Positions 55,590 through 64,000 of a stretch of 64,000 bases of DNA are shown piece by piece. The translations under genes and the position numbers were made by a program. How positions within the stretch are numbered: the stretch's first letter is position 1; the number at the start of each line of letters is the position of its first letter. Source of the stretch: Acidobacteriota bacterium (GTDB lineage: Bacteria; Acidobacteriota; Terriglobia; Terriglobales; SCQP01); NCBI GenBank assembly GCA_027314025.1, contig DAHVCP010000028.1, positions 56,065-120,064 of the forward strand, in the 5' to 3' direction. Under the pieces are notes generated by a model. It had not been told where the DNA came from, did not search any database, and saw only the letters and a program-made list of their open reading frames with translations.

Positions 55590-56870
55590 GTGCCCGCCAC
55601 TGCATCCACTCCTGAGCGTGTTTTTCTGGTCGGCGTTGAGTTTCGCCGCCGCGGCATCGCTGCGTCCGCGTCCGGAGCGCCGGCCGCCGGCGCCCTGGAT
55701 ACCGCCGACCGGCTGGCGGAACTGCGCGAGCTGGCCGCCAGCGCCGGCGGCAATGTGGTCGGCAGCATGGAGCAGCGGCGCCCCGCGCCCGATCCCGGCC
55801 TGCTGCTCGGCCGCGGCAAGGTGGCCGAACTGCAAGGCGCTCTGGCCGCCACCGGCGCCGACGTGGCCGTCTTCGATCACGAACTGACCCCCACTCAACT
55901 GCGCAACCTGGAGCGGGAAACCGGCGTGCGCGTCATTGACCGCACGCAGCTCATTCTCGACACCTTCGCCCGCCACGCCCGCACGCGCGAGGGCCAGTTG
56001 CAGGTGGAGCTGGCGCAGCTGGAGTATCTGCTGCCCCGCCTCACCGGCCACGGCGCGGCCATGTCACGGCTGGGCGGTGGCATCGGCACCCGCGGGCCCG
56101 GCGAAACCAAACTGGAAACCGACCGCCGGCGCATCCACCAACGGGTGCGGGAGCTGCGCCACGCCCTCGAGGAGGTGCGGCGCGCGCGGCAGCAACAGCG
56201 GCAAAAGCGCGAGGAGGTCCCCCTCGCCACCGTGGCCTTGGTCGGTTACACCAACGCCGGCAAAAGCACCCTGTTCAACCGCCTAACCGGCGCCGACGTG
56301 CTGACCTCCAGCCGAATGTTCGCCACGCTGGACCCGACGGTGCGCGCCGTCCAGCTGCCCTCCCGCCGCCGCGTGCTGCTCTCCGATACGGTCGGCTTCC
56401 TGCGCCATCTTCCCCATGGGCTGATCAGCGCGTTCCGCGCCACGCTGGAGGAGGTGCAGCGCGCCAGCCTGCTGCTGCACGTCTACGACGCCACCAGCCC
56501 GCATCGCGCCGAGCAAGCACAGCAAGTGCAGCAGGTGTTGGCCGAACTGGGCGTCACCGCCACGCCGCAGATCGCCGTGGCCAACAAAATGGATCTGCTG
56601 ACGGAGGGCGCCGCGGCTGGCGCCATCGCGGTCAGCGCCCGCACCGGCGCCGGGATCGCCGCGCTGCTGACCGCCTTGGACCAGGCCCTGCCGCTGGATC
56701 CGATCCAGCGCCATCGCCTGCGCATTCCCCATGCCGAAGGGCGCATTCTCCACCTGGTGCACCAGCATGCCCGCGTGCTCGCTGAACGGCACTTGGCCGA
56801 CGCCACGGAGCTGGACGCCGAGCTGCCGGAAAGCCTGCTGCGCCGCCTCCAGCCGTATCTTCAGCCCTAG
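55590..56870 (+). CDS. hflX: Ribosome-associated GTPase HflX
   Basis: 426 residues. The N-terminal HflX domain (about 1-185, GRGKVAELQ, HELTPTQLRNLE, GGIGTRGPGETKLETDRR) is followed by a GTPase domain with G1 GYTNAGKST, G3 DTVGF and G4 NKMD. HflX splits stalled ribosomes. The start is GTG at 55590. Hfq is about 210 nt upstream; no miaA lies between. The stop overlaps that of the convergent hydrolase. Confidence 0.95.
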   Translation: MPATASTPERVFLVGVEFRRRGIAASASGAPAAGALDTADRLAELRELAASAGGNVVGSMEQRRPAPDPGLLLGRGKVAELQGALAATGADVAVFDHELTPTQLRNLERETGVRVIDRTQLILDTFARHARTREGQLQVELAQLEYLLPRLTGHGAAMSRLGGGIGTRGPGETKLETDRRRIHQRVRELRHALEEVRRARQQQRQKREEVPLATVALVGYTNAGKSTLFNRLTGADVLTSSRMFATLDPTVRAVQLPSRRRVLLSDTVGFLRHLPHGLISAFRATLEEVQRASLLLHVYDATSPHRAEQAQQVQQVLAELGVTATPQIAVANKMDLLTEGAAAGAIAVSARTGAGIAALLTALDQALPLDPIQRHRLRIPHAEGRILHLVHQHARVLAERHLADATELDAELPESLLRRLQPYLQP

Positions 56871-57502
56871 GCGAAATCCAAATTGTCGCGGATGATGCGG
56901 TCGAACTCCGCCGCGCGGTTGGTCAGGAAATGGTCCGCTCCGGCCAGCCAGCAAATCCGTTTGGGCGGCGGCAGCTTGGCGACGTACGCCTCGACCTGCG
57001 CCACGCCGCCGTACACGTCCGCCGTTCCGCTGATAAAGAGCTTGGGCCCGTTCCACGCCAGCGCGGCGGGCAGCCGCGCGGTGCTGGCCGGGGCGCCGAT
57101 GGCCAGCAGCCGCTGGACCCGCGGATCCGCTTGCCGCTCCAAATAGCGCAACGCGACAAACGAGCCGAAGGAGAAGCCCGCCAGCACCAGCGGGCATCGC
57201 CAGCGCACGGCGGCAAAGTCCAGCGCCGCGCGCAGGTCCTGCGTCTCTCCCTTGCCGTTGTCAAAGCCGCCCTGGCTGCGGCCAACGCCGCGAAAATTGA
57301 AGCGCAGCACCGGCAGGCCCATTCCCGCCAGCGACCGCGCCGCCTGAAAAATCGTCCGGCTGTTCAGCGTCCCGCCGAATTGGGGGTGGGGATGGCAGGC
57401 CACGGCCGCCCGGGTGACGGCAACGCCCGCATCGGGCTCGTTCAGGACATATTCCAAATCCCCCGCCGGCCCCGGCAGCACCCCGGTCGTGATCCGCGCC
57501 AT
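56867..57502 (-). CDS. Alpha/beta hydrolase, COG2945 type
   Basis: 211 residues. An HPHPQFGGTLN strand-loop, the RGVGRSQG segment, nucleophile elbow GFSFGS (Ser111) and a final GADHF with the catalytic His. This group is small, without signal peptide, and of unknown substrate. The start is ATG at 57502. Its 3' end overlaps hflX by 4 nt. Confidence 0.88.
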   Translation of the reverse strand: MARITTGVLPGPAGDLEYVLNEPDAGVAVTRAAVACHPHPQFGGTLNSRTIFQAARSLAGMGLPVLRFNFRGVGRSQGGFDNGKGETQDLRAALDFAAVRWRCPLVLAGFSFGSFVALRYLERQADPRVQRLLAIGAPASTARLPAALAWNGPKLFISGTADVYGGVAQVEAYVAKLPPPKRICWLAGADHFLTNRAAEFDRIIRDNLDFA

Positions 57503-57683
57503 ATTTCCAGCATACCGGGGCGGCGGGCGCCAGCCCTACGCGGCGGCGCGCGCCGCGCCCCTCACTTCCCGAGACCAGTTCCCTGATCCCCTGCCCGCCG
57601 CTTGCGTTTCCGCGGCTAGCGGCGGACCCGTACCATTCCCGCTCCCGCGCCCCTGCTGCTACACTCAACGGCTGGCCCACCCT

Positions 57684-58691
57684 ATGTCCGCCACCGACGC
57701 CGCCGCGCTCTTCGCCTTGGTCCGCCAGATGGTGGACCTGGAATCCGTCACCGGTCAGGAAGAGGCGGTCGCCGAATTCACCGCCGGCTATCTTCGCCAG
57801 CGCGGCATCGCCGCAGAGCTCTGGGCGTTCGAGCCCGGCCGCGCCAATGTTTTTGCCGCCGTTGGCCAGCCGCGGGTGGTGCTGAGCACGCATCTGGACA
57901 CGGTGCCGCCGTTTATTCCCAGCCGGGAGGACGGCGAGTTCATCTACGGCCGCGGAAGCTGTGACGCCAAAGGCATTGCCGCGGCGCAGATCTTCGCCGC
58001 TCTCGAACTGCAAAGCCAGGGCCTGCGCGACTTTGGCCTGCTGTTCATGGCCGGCGAGGAGAAAAACAGCGCCGGCGCCAAAATAGCCAATCAGCGCCCC
58101 GTCGGCAGCCGCTTCCTCATCAATGGCGAACCCACCAGCAGCCAAATGGTTAGCGCTGGAAAGGGGGCGCTGCGCGTGGACCTGACGGCGCATGGGCGGG
58201 CGGCGCACTCGGCGTATCCGCAACTGGGCGACTCCGCCATCCTCAAGCTGCTGGCGGCGTTGGCGCGGCTTCAGGCGCTGCCCTTGCCCGCCGACCCCCG
58301 CCTGGGCCCCACCACCTGCAACATCGGCACGCTGGCCGGCGGCCGCGCCCCCAACGTCGTGCCCGACTTCGCCCGCGCCGAATTGTTGTACCGTCTGGTG
58401 GCGCCGGCCGACGATTTGCGCCAAAGCATCGCCGCCGCCGCCGCGCCGGATGCGAAAGCGGAATTCGTACTGGAGATTCCGCCGGTTTTCCTGCGCACGT
58501 TGCCCGGCTTCGCGACCACGACGGTCGCCTTTACCACGGACATTCCCGCGCTGAGCGCATGGGGCGACGCGATGCTCTTCGGGCCGGGCGACATTGCCGT
58601 CGCCCACACTCCCAACGAGCGCATCGCCAAGGCCGAATTGACCGCCGCCGTTGGCGCCTACGCCGGCATGGTGCGGTCGCTGCTCGGCTAA
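57684..58691 (+). CDS. M20-family metallopeptidase
   Basis: 335 residues. Zinc ligand and catalytic positions are present: His70 and Asp72 (STHLDTVPP), Asp94 (GSCDAKG), Glu125-Glu126 (MAGEEKNSAG). It resembles acetylornithine deacetylase/succinyl-diaminopimelate desuccinylase relatives. A TACACT hexamer is at 57660-57665, 18 nt before the ATG, giving a short leader without ribosome binding site. The exact substrate is not determinable from sequence. Confidence 0.88.
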   Translation: MSATDAAALFALVRQMVDLESVTGQEEAVAEFTAGYLRQRGIAAELWAFEPGRANVFAAVGQPRVVLSTHLDTVPPFIPSREDGEFIYGRGSCDAKGIAAAQIFAALELQSQGLRDFGLLFMAGEEKNSAGAKIANQRPVGSRFLINGEPTSSQMVSAGKGALRVDLTAHGRAAHSAYPQLGDSAILKLLAALARLQALPLPADPRLGPTTCNIGTLAGGRAPNVVPDFARAELLYRLVAPADDLRQSIAAAAAPDAKAEFVLEIPPVFLRTLPGFATTTVAFTTDIPALSAWGDAMLFGPGDIAVAHTPNERIAKAELTAAVGAYAGMVRSLLG

Positions 58692-58860
58692 GGCCGCGGG
58701 TTCAACGCTTTCTCCGACCTCGCATGCGCCCGCAAGCGGCGCAGCCGCGCTGGGGCCCGCGCCAGGCCAATGCGGGACACCTCCCGCTCCGCGCTCAGGC
58801 CATCGCTGGGCAACGCGGATGCCCCGCGGCAGGCTGCGCTGCGGCCCGCGCCAGGCAATA

Positions 58861-59097
58861 CTAGGCGTGGCCCGCCGAACTGATGCCGCGCCGCAGCAGC
58901 GCTTCCATCTCATCCTTGATGTGCAGTTTCCGCTTCTTCAGTCGCAACTCCTCGATCTCTTCCTCGCTGGAGAGAAAGCGCCGCTCGCGGAGCTGGCTCA
59001 ACTGAACTTCCAGAGCCGAATGTTCCTGCGAGAGCTGGCGATACGATTCGTTGTGCGCCATCAAATCGTGGCGATTGATGGCGGCGGCGGTGTTCAT
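58861..59097 (-). CDS. DUF465 (YdcH-like) small coiled-coil protein
   Basis: 78 residues, mostly helical and charged: LSQEHSALEVQLSQLRER- and EIEELRLKKRKLHIKDEMEALLRR. This matches DUF465. The ATG follows AGGAGG with an 8-nt gap. The longer open frame upstream has no family likeness. Function unknown. Confidence 0.85.
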   Translation of the reverse strand: MNTAAAINRHDLMAHNESYRQLSQEHSALEVQLSQLRERRFLSSEEEIEELRLKKRKLHIKDEMEALLRRGISSAGHA

Positions 59098-59335
59098 GGC
59101 CGTATCCTCCTGCGGCAATCCGCCGGCGGCGGCGCCGCATCCACTATGCGCGCCCCGCGCAGCGGAGCGCCAGACCATCACGGCGGCGGCAGGTCATGAC
59201 CCGTGGCGTCCACGGCCCTGCCCAAGCCGCCACTTTTTCCCGACGCCGCCAACCTACCACCATCCGTCGGCGGGCGCAATCCGGCCGGGTGATAATCGTA
59301 ATTGCCTTTCCCGATCCGTCCCTCCGCCCGCCGCC

Positions 59336-60238
59336 ATGGATAGCGCCCTCATCATTGACAAGCCCGCCGGCATGACCTCGCACGACGTGGTGGCGCGTGT
59401 TCGCCGCCTGCTGGGGGAGCGATCCGTGGGCCACCTCGGCACGTTGGACCCCACCGCTACGGGGGTTTTGCCCCTGCTGACCGGCCGGTTAACCCGCCTG
59501 GCGCAGTTTTTCTCCGCCCGGGACAAGGAATACGAAGGCGAAATCATTCTCGGCCAGGCCACCACCACGTATGACGCCAGCGGCGACCCGGTCGGGCCCG
59601 CCGCCGCCCACATTCCCGCCCGGGAGGAAATCGAAGTGGCGCTGGCGGCTTTCCGCGGCGGCATCTGGCAACAACCGCCGCCCTATTCGGCCAAAAAGAC
59701 CGGCGGCCGCCGCGCGTACGCCCTGGCGCGCCGCCAGCAGCCGGTACAGCTGGATCCGGTGCGCATCGAAGTCAGCGACTTCACCCTCCTGGGGCTGGAG
59801 GGCAACCGGTTGCGCTTCCATGTTTGTTGTTCCACCGGCGCCTATGTCCGCGGATTGGCGCATGATCTCGGCCAGGCGCTGGGCGTCGGCGCGCACCTGG
59901 GCCCGCTGCGCCGCACCCGCTCCGGGGAGTTCACCCTGGCCCGCGCCGTCACGCTGGACCATTTGGCGGACCTGGCTGGCGCCGCCGGCCCCGATGCCGC
60001 CGCTCGCGCCGCCGCCTGGGCGCCGTACCGCATTCCCGCCACCGAATTGCTGCCGGAGTTTCCCGCCGTCGTGGCGCCGCCGGATGCCGCCAACCGCCTG
60101 CGCCAGGGCCGCACCGCCAACTTGCCGGAGTTTTCCAAACAGCTCACCGTTCGCGTCTTCCTTCCTGACGGCGCGCTGTTGGCCATCGCCCGCCGCGTCG
60201 CCGGCTCCTTGTTCCAGCCAAAAATCGTCTTTAGCTAA
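59336..60238 (+). CDS. truB: tRNA pseudouridine(55) synthase
   Basis: 300 residues. It isomerises U55 in the T-loop of tRNAs. Catalytic Asp38 lies in VGHLGTLDPTATG, KPAGMTSHDVV is the N-terminal motif, and the C-terminal PUA-like part includes EFPAVVAPP. Promoter-like GATAAT is at 59291-59296. No rbfA or rpsO neighbour. Confidence 0.95.
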   Translation: MDSALIIDKPAGMTSHDVVARVRRLLGERSVGHLGTLDPTATGVLPLLTGRLTRLAQFFSARDKEYEGEIILGQATTTYDASGDPVGPAAAHIPAREEIEVALAAFRGGIWQQPPPYSAKKTGGRRAYALARRQQPVQLDPVRIEVSDFTLLGLEGNRLRFHVCCSTGAYVRGLAHDLGQALGVGAHLGPLRRTRSGEFTLARAVTLDHLADLAGAAGPDAAARAAAWAPYRIPATELLPEFPAVVAPPDAANRLRQGRTANLPEFSKQLTVRVFLPDGALLAIARRVAGSLFQPKIVFS

Positions 60239-60303
60239 ACGCCGGCCCCTTATGGGAGCCGCGTCCAATCCTGGGCGGCTGCGCCGCCCGCCGGAGGTGC
60301 TCC

Positions 60304-61212
60304 ATGCCATCCCCCCTCGCCGCCACCGACCCCTGGCCGGAGCTGCCCCTCGCCGCCTGGCAAGACACCTGCGAGACGCTGCACCGCTGGACGCAGCTGG
60401 CGGGCAAGGTGCGCTTGGCCCTGACCCCGCGCAGCAACCATTGGTGGAACGTCGCGCTCTATTTGACCGCCCGCGGCCTCACCACCTCGCCCATTCCCTA
60501 TCAAGGCGCCGCCTTCGAACTGCAATTCGATTTCCTCAGCCACCAACTGCTGTTGCTCACCAGCCGCGGCGGCACGTCTTCCCTGCCCCTGGCGCCGCAG
60601 TCCTGCGCCACGTTCCATGAGCGCTTCCTGGAGCTGTTGGCCGCCGCTGGCATCGCGGCCCATATCTCCCCCCTTCCCTGTGAGATTCCCGGCGCCGTTC
60701 CCTTCGATCAGGACCATGCTCATGCGTCCTACGATCCCGAATACGCGCAACGGTTTTGGCGCGTGCTGTTGTCGGCGCAGCGGGTGTTTTCCGTGTTCCG
60801 CGCCGAATTCCTGGGCAAGTGCAGCCCGGTGCATTTTTTTTGGGGCAGTTTCGATCTCGCCGTCACCCGTTTTTCCGGCCGCCGCGCTCCCGACGACCCA
60901 ACGCGCGACGCCGTCACCCGGGAGGCCTATTCGCATGAGGTCTCCAGCGTCGGCTTTTGGCCCGGCGGCGGCGCCTTCGCCGATGCGGCGTTTTACGCCT
61001 ATGCCGCGCCCGCGCCGGCCGGCTTTCGCGACGCCCCGGCGCGGCCCGCCGCCGCCCATTGGGACGCCACGTTGGGCGAATTTCTGCTGCCCTATGCCGA
61101 ACTGCGCCGCGCGCCCGCGCCCGACGCCGCGCTGCTCGATTTCTGCCGCTCCACCTACGCCGCCGCCGCCGATCTGGGCCAGTGGGACCGCGCCGCGCTG
61201 GAGCGCCGCTAG
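60304..61212 (+). CDS. DUF5996 family protein
   Basis: 302 residues, soluble, no signal peptide. The opening WPELPLAAWQDTCETLHRWTQ and the segment HWWNVALYLTARGLTTSPIPY are typical of DUF5996. GFWPGGGAFADAAFYAYA and YAELRRAPAPDAALLDFC occur further down. Function is unknown. ATG follows GGAGG with a 6-nt gap; a stem-loop lies 12 nt after the stop. Confidence 0.88.
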   Translation: MPSPLAATDPWPELPLAAWQDTCETLHRWTQLAGKVRLALTPRSNHWWNVALYLTARGLTTSPIPYQGAAFELQFDFLSHQLLLLTSRGGTSSLPLAPQSCATFHERFLELLAAAGIAAHISPLPCEIPGAVPFDQDHAHASYDPEYAQRFWRVLLSAQRVFSVFRAEFLGKCSPVHFFWGSFDLAVTRFSGRRAPDDPTRDAVTREAYSHEVSSVGFWPGGGAFADAAFYAYAAPAPAGFRDAPARPAAAHWDATLGEFLLPYAELRRAPAPDAALLDFCRSTYAAAADLGQWDRAALERR

Positions 61213-61598
61213 CCGCCGCCGCGCCGCACGGCGATCAGAAGCTTAGCCGTGCGCCCTCTCCGGCGCGTACACTCGCCGGGGCAGCTGGCGCTGGCCGGGG
61301 GGCTAGGCCGCGCGTTTCAACGGCGCCGTAGGTTCACGCAAAATTAAGATCTCACTGACCCGTCCGATTGGCCCGCGCGCCGGTCACGAACTCTTGGCAT
61401 CGGCGGCGCCCCAAAGCGTGCAGCGGCCGTGCCCATGAATCTGGCATCTCCGCCGTTTCCGCTAGCCGGCGCTACAGTTTCCGCGCAAATCTTCCCAGCC
61501 GCGCGCCGGTTCGCAGCTAACCGCGTAACCAGCGGCGGGCCTGTCGCGTCGAGAGAACAGACTGTGCAGTGCAATATCGAATCAGCGAGGAGTGAGCC
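61213..61598. other. Intergenic region with hairpin after DUF5996 gene
   Basis: 386 bases. An 8-bp perfect stem CGCACGGC/GCCGTGCG (61225-61253) with a 13-nt loop lies just after the upstream gene and probably ends its transcript. A TACACT hexamer at 61268-61273 faces right, but no start codon is near. GAGGAG before the next ATG ends the region. No gene found. Confidence 0.45.
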
Positions 61599-62531
61599 AT
61601 GGGGATCTATCGGAGAAAAACAGCAGGGCAGATGCAATGGATCGGCGCGCCGCGGCCGAGAGCAGCCGGCGCCAGAGTTGCCCTGGCGGCGGCGCTTTCC
61701 TTGGCTCTGGCCGCGGCGGCGCCCGCCTGGGCCGCAACGGCGCGGCACGGCGCGCATCCCGCGGCGACCACGGCGTTGGCCGCCGGCGCCCGGCTCAACG
61801 TGGAGTTGAAAAGCACGCTGGACGCGCATAAGGCCAAGGTCGGCCAAAAGGTTACGGCGGTCGTGCGCTCCAATGTCAAAAGCCATGGCCGGGTGGTCAT
61901 TCCCAAGGGCGCCAAGCTCTACGGCACGGTCACGGCGGTAACCCGGGCGACCAAGAAGAACAAGCAATCCGCCGTCGGCGTGCTCTTTTACCAGGCCGTG
62001 ACCAAGCACCATCGCGTGATTCCCCTGCGCGCCGCAGTTTCCCGCGTGCTCTTTGTACCCGGCTTGGCCGCCAGCGGCATGACCAACATGGGTATGGATG
62101 CTCCCATGGGCGGCATGGGCGGCGGAGGTATGGCCGGTGGGCGCATGGCCGGTCCGCGGGGTGGTATGGTCGGCGGCGCAATGGGCGACGCGGTCGGCGG
62201 CGTGGCCAATACCGCCGGCGGAGCCGTGGGCGGCATGGGCCAAATGGCCGGCGATGCGGCCGGCAGTGCGGCTGGCGGCTTAGACCGCCTGGGCGCTAAC
62301 ACCGCAGCCGGCGCGCGGCTGCACGGCGTGTGGCGGGACAGCAACGGCCATCCCTTCGCCATTCGCTTTCCCCGCCTGGGCTCGACCGCGGCTCTTTATG
62401 GCCAGGGCAGCTTTTTGGTGAGCCGCGGCGGCAACTTCAAATTGAACTCCGGCAGCCAGCTGCAATTGGAAACGCTGGGAAGCGGCGCCTCCGCCTCCGG
62501 CGCCGCGCACGCCTCCGCCAGCGCGCATTGA
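61599..62531 (+). CDS. Exported protein with TrbI-like beta domain and Gly/Met-rich region
   Basis: 310 residues. An Arg-rich N-region and signal helix (about 24-47, ending AWA) precede a beta domain with the pattern AGARLNVELKSTLDA...KVGQKVTAVV...IPKGAKLYGTV, shared with the protein at 27695-28564. A Met/Gly-rich low-complexity stretch (about 165-228) follows, then a second globular part (LHGVWRDSNGHPFAIRF) and an Ala/Ser tail. ATG follows GAGGAG with a 6-nt gap. Function unknown. Confidence 0.65.
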   Translation: MGIYRRKTAGQMQWIGAPRPRAAGARVALAAALSLALAAAAPAWAATARHGAHPAATTALAAGARLNVELKSTLDAHKAKVGQKVTAVVRSNVKSHGRVVIPKGAKLYGTVTAVTRATKKNKQSAVGVLFYQAVTKHHRVIPLRAAVSRVLFVPGLAASGMTNMGMDAPMGGMGGGGMAGGRMAGPRGGMVGGAMGDAVGGVANTAGGAVGGMGQMAGDAAGSAAGGLDRLGANTAAGARLHGVWRDSNGHPFAIRFPRLGSTAALYGQGSFLVSRGGNFKLNSGSQLQLETLGSGASASGAAHASASAH

Positions 62532-62591
62532 TCCCCGCGGGGCGGCCCCGCCGTCTGGCCGGCGCAATCCCACGGGCGCCCGGCGAGTACT

Positions 62592-62640
62592 GAGCCGCGT
62601 GCCACCGCACGCGGCTCGCGAGCCCGTGCCCCGCGGCACG
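62592..62640. terminator. Two adjacent hairpins after the exported-protein gene
   Basis: GAGCCGCGTGC/GCACGCGGCTC (11-bp perfect stem, 4-nt loop, 62592-62617) is followed by CGTGCC/GGCACG (62625-62640). No T-tract. The rest of the 377-nt gap (62532-62908) holds the tRNA 3'-end-like fragment and no gene I can support. Confidence 0.45.
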
Positions 62641-62697
62641 GAGGGAGCGAGCGCGGGGACCCCGCCCGCGCCCCAGCGCCACGGCGGGCTCTGCACG

Positions 62698-62722
62698 CCG
62701 GGCAGAGCGGACTCGAACCGCC
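62698..62722 (-). other. tRNA 3'-end-like fragment (T-arm and acceptor strand)
   Basis: Read on the minus strand: stem GGCGG, loop TTCGAGT, stem CCGCT (one G-U pair), then seven bases CTGCCCG and a G. This is the geometry of a tRNA T-arm with its 3' acceptor strand. No matching 5' part (CGGGCAG) is present at the right distance, so it is not a complete tRNA. Such fragments mark the far end of elements that integrate into tRNA genes. It could also be chance. Confidence 0.4.
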
Positions 62723-62908
62723 AACCAGTACCGCGTCAATTTCGGGGACGATTTAGGACCGGAAGGTGCCGATTGATGCCAAGTGCTAGGCGCTGCAATT
62801 GCTTCCGCGCCAGCGCCGCGCCAGCGACGCCTACCGAGTGCTACAGCGCAGTCCCGCGAACTACGGTGATGGGTGGCGGGGTTACGTCACAAGCGCGGCA
62901 CACGCGGG

Positions 62909-63343
62909 CTACCGTTGCATGAGACTGGTGCCCAGGATGGACCACACGACCGCTCCGGCCAGCGCAAAGCCCGCAAACACGTAAAGGGGCCACACCGAGT
63001 GGCCGCCGGTGGCCTGGTTCTGGGAAATAAGCCAGTAGGAGGCCGCCGTGCCAACAGCGAGGAGCGCGCTGGCAATCCACAATGGTCGGCTTGCCCGGAG
63101 CCGGCTGAGCCTGGGGAGCCCACCGGCACCGCCGCCGGCCTCCCGCTCCCGCAGGGGCCTGCTGGGGTGGGCGGCCCGCGAACGCGCCAATTCAAAGGCC
63201 GCAAGTGTCGCCGCCATGGCGAACACCTTCGCCAGCACGCTAGAAGGTTGCCCAATCATCGCCAACGTCGCAAGCGCGAGCAAGCCGAGACCGAGCGCTA
63301 TCACAGCGAGGCGCCCGCGGCGGGCCCCGTGCTGGTCGCTCAT
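62909..63343 (-). CDS. Four-helix membrane protein, unknown
   Basis: 144 residues with about four transmembrane helices (about 13-33, 36-53, 87-105, 118-138) and an Arg-rich loop between the second and third. I do not recognise the family. The ATG overlaps the stop of the upstream gene (ATGA), so the two are translationally coupled. In toxin-immunity loci a membrane protein directly behind a toxin is often its immunity protein; this is inference only. Confidence 0.6.
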   Translation of the reverse strand: MSDQHGARRGRLAVIALGLGLLALATLAMIGQPSSVLAKVFAMAATLAAFELARSRAAHPSRPLREREAGGGAGGLPRLSRLRASRPLWIASALLAVGTAASYWLISQNQATGGHSVWPLYVFAGFALAGAVVWSILGTSLMQR

Positions 63344-64000
63344 TGGCGGACCTCCTGAGCGGCGAGGGCGAGGCCGGACGCTTGCTCCGCCATGCCGCCA
63401 ATTGTTTCGGCGAGGTTGCTGAGCCCGGGGATATCCAAGGTGGCGGCTTCGGTCGCCATACCGACCAGGTGGGACCAGTCAAAGGCGCAGATTGATGCCA
63501 CGTTTCCGGCGGCGAACCCGCCCAGGGCCGCGCCAGCGGCACCCGTGTAGGTCGACGCCTGGTAAAGCGTCTCGGTCGTCGCAGCCAGCCCGAGGGTCAG
63601 CGGAGAATCCGCACCCAGGCTCGGGGCCTCGCCCAGGAACGAGACGAATGCGGCCAAACCGGCCCCGTCCGCAGTCCATCCCAAGCCTTTAGATAGGGTT
63701 TCGAACCTGGCCGCGAGCGCCCCAGCCGCCTTTTGGAATTGGCTGCAACTCGGGCCCTGTGGTGACGCCATGGCGGCGGCGGCGACGCCGTTGCCGCCGG
63801 TCCCCCCGCCCCCGCCCCCGCCGGGCCCGTTGGGGTGCTGGCTCAGGCCCCAGATCATACAGGCTGCAGGGTTTGCCGCGCAGTAGGGCACGCCGGTGGT
63901 GTCCGCATTTACCAGACCCGGCGGCGAGAGCCCGGCGTAGACGGTTACGGCGAAAGTGGGGCCAGGTATTGGGAGATTCCCCCAGACGTTAACCGTGAAG
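63340..64000 (-). CDS. C-terminal part of a large protein, possibly Rhs-type, 5' end outside window
   Basis: The frame is open from the right edge to the stop at 63340, giving the last 219 residues. It begins FTVNVWGNLPIPG, continues with a Pro-rich strand region, two cysteines (PYCAANPAAC), a Gly-rich hinge (about 50-65 of the visible part) and an Ala-rich, partly hydrophobic domain. The first part looks like what follows the core of acidobacterial Rhs proteins; the tail could be a toxin domain. A secreted repeat protein of another kind is equally possible. Only the partial reading frame is certain. Confidence 0.55.
   Translation of the reverse strand, partial: FTVNVWGNLPIPGPTFAVTVYAGLSPPGLVNADTTGVPYCAANPAACMIWGLSQHPNGPGGGGGGGTGGNGVAAAAMASPQGPSCSQFQKAAGALAARFETLSKGLGWTADGAGLAAFVSFLGEAPSLGADSPLTLGLAATTETLYQASTYTGAAGAALGGFAAGNVASICAFDWSHLVGMATEAATLDIPGLSNLAETIGGMAEQASGLALAAQEVRQ

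Noticed and set aside
58692..58860. Gene between the M20 peptidase and the DUF465 protein
   Set aside because: Only GC-rich imperfect repeats around GGCCCGCGCCAGG; no supported reading frame.
62698..62722. A complete tRNA gene
   Set aside because: Only the T-arm and 3' acceptor strand can be built; no matching 5' acceptor or anticodon arm is present.

Overview
The window is a stretch of strongly GC-rich bacterial chromosome, mostly housekeeping genes packed in short operons on both strands. The best taxonomic guess is a member of the Acidobacteriota. The reasons are a remnant of the VWFA-related acidobacterial domain family, the general gene style (UPF0182, DUF5996, YtxH-DUF948, PRC/MgtE_N/CBS protein, Hfq-HflX), and sigma-70 style promoters. 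This placement is inference, because there is no rRNA gene in the window.

Layout. At 1-1166 the first codons of katG and an upstream oxyR lie on the minus strand; the peroxide-sensing cysteines of OxyR are intact and a good promoter with a dyad sits between the two genes. At 1986-4547 a YfiR-type periplasmic protein, a CHASE8 histidine kinase and a receiver-only response regulator form a small signalling operon. At 4624-10004 are guaA, leuS and gap (minus). At 10291-16663 is a four-gene restriction-modification operon: a beta-class DNA methyltransferase, two very small genes resembling a toxin-antitoxin pair, and a helicase-nuclease. At 16805-25591 are argS, a polymerase-less LigD ligase, a UPF0182 membrane protein and dusB. 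At 25714-30305 (minus) are HtrA/DegP, an exported protein, a ferredoxin-like small protein, a YtpQ-like protein and a SYLF protein. At 30536-35399 are infC-rpmI-rplT-pheS (no pheT), a cysteine desulfurase and mnmA. At 35451-38295 (minus) are uvrC, a YtxH protein and a DUF948-like protein. At 38567-43203 are an OmpA-family lipoprotein, dnaG and rpoD. At 43211-49755 are a VWFA remnant, an aldehyde dehydrogenase, etfB-etfA-ETF:quinone oxidoreductase and sodA. At 50007-54761 (minus) are a PRC/MgtE_N/CBS protein, cdsA, dxr and rseP. At 55030-62531 are hfq, hflX, a hydrolase, an M20 peptidase, a DUF465 protein, truB, a DUF5996 protein and an exported Gly/Met-rich protein. At 62698-64000 are a tRNA 3'-end-like fragment and two minus-strand genes of accessory character, one running off the edge.

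Points that stand out: (1) at least five genes (methyltransferase, argS, UPF0182, dusB, dnaG) have a TAnnnT -10-like hexamer 6-8 nt before the start codon and no Shine-Dalgarno, which suggests leaderless transcripts. (2) infC has a strong Shine-Dalgarno placed 8 nt before an ATC codon and no ordinary start nearby. (3) The restriction operon carries an internal DUF2283-type small-gene pair. (4) The right end looks like an island boundary with a possible polymorphic-toxin C-terminus and a four-helix membrane partner. No CRISPR array, complete tRNA, rRNA or transposase was seen.
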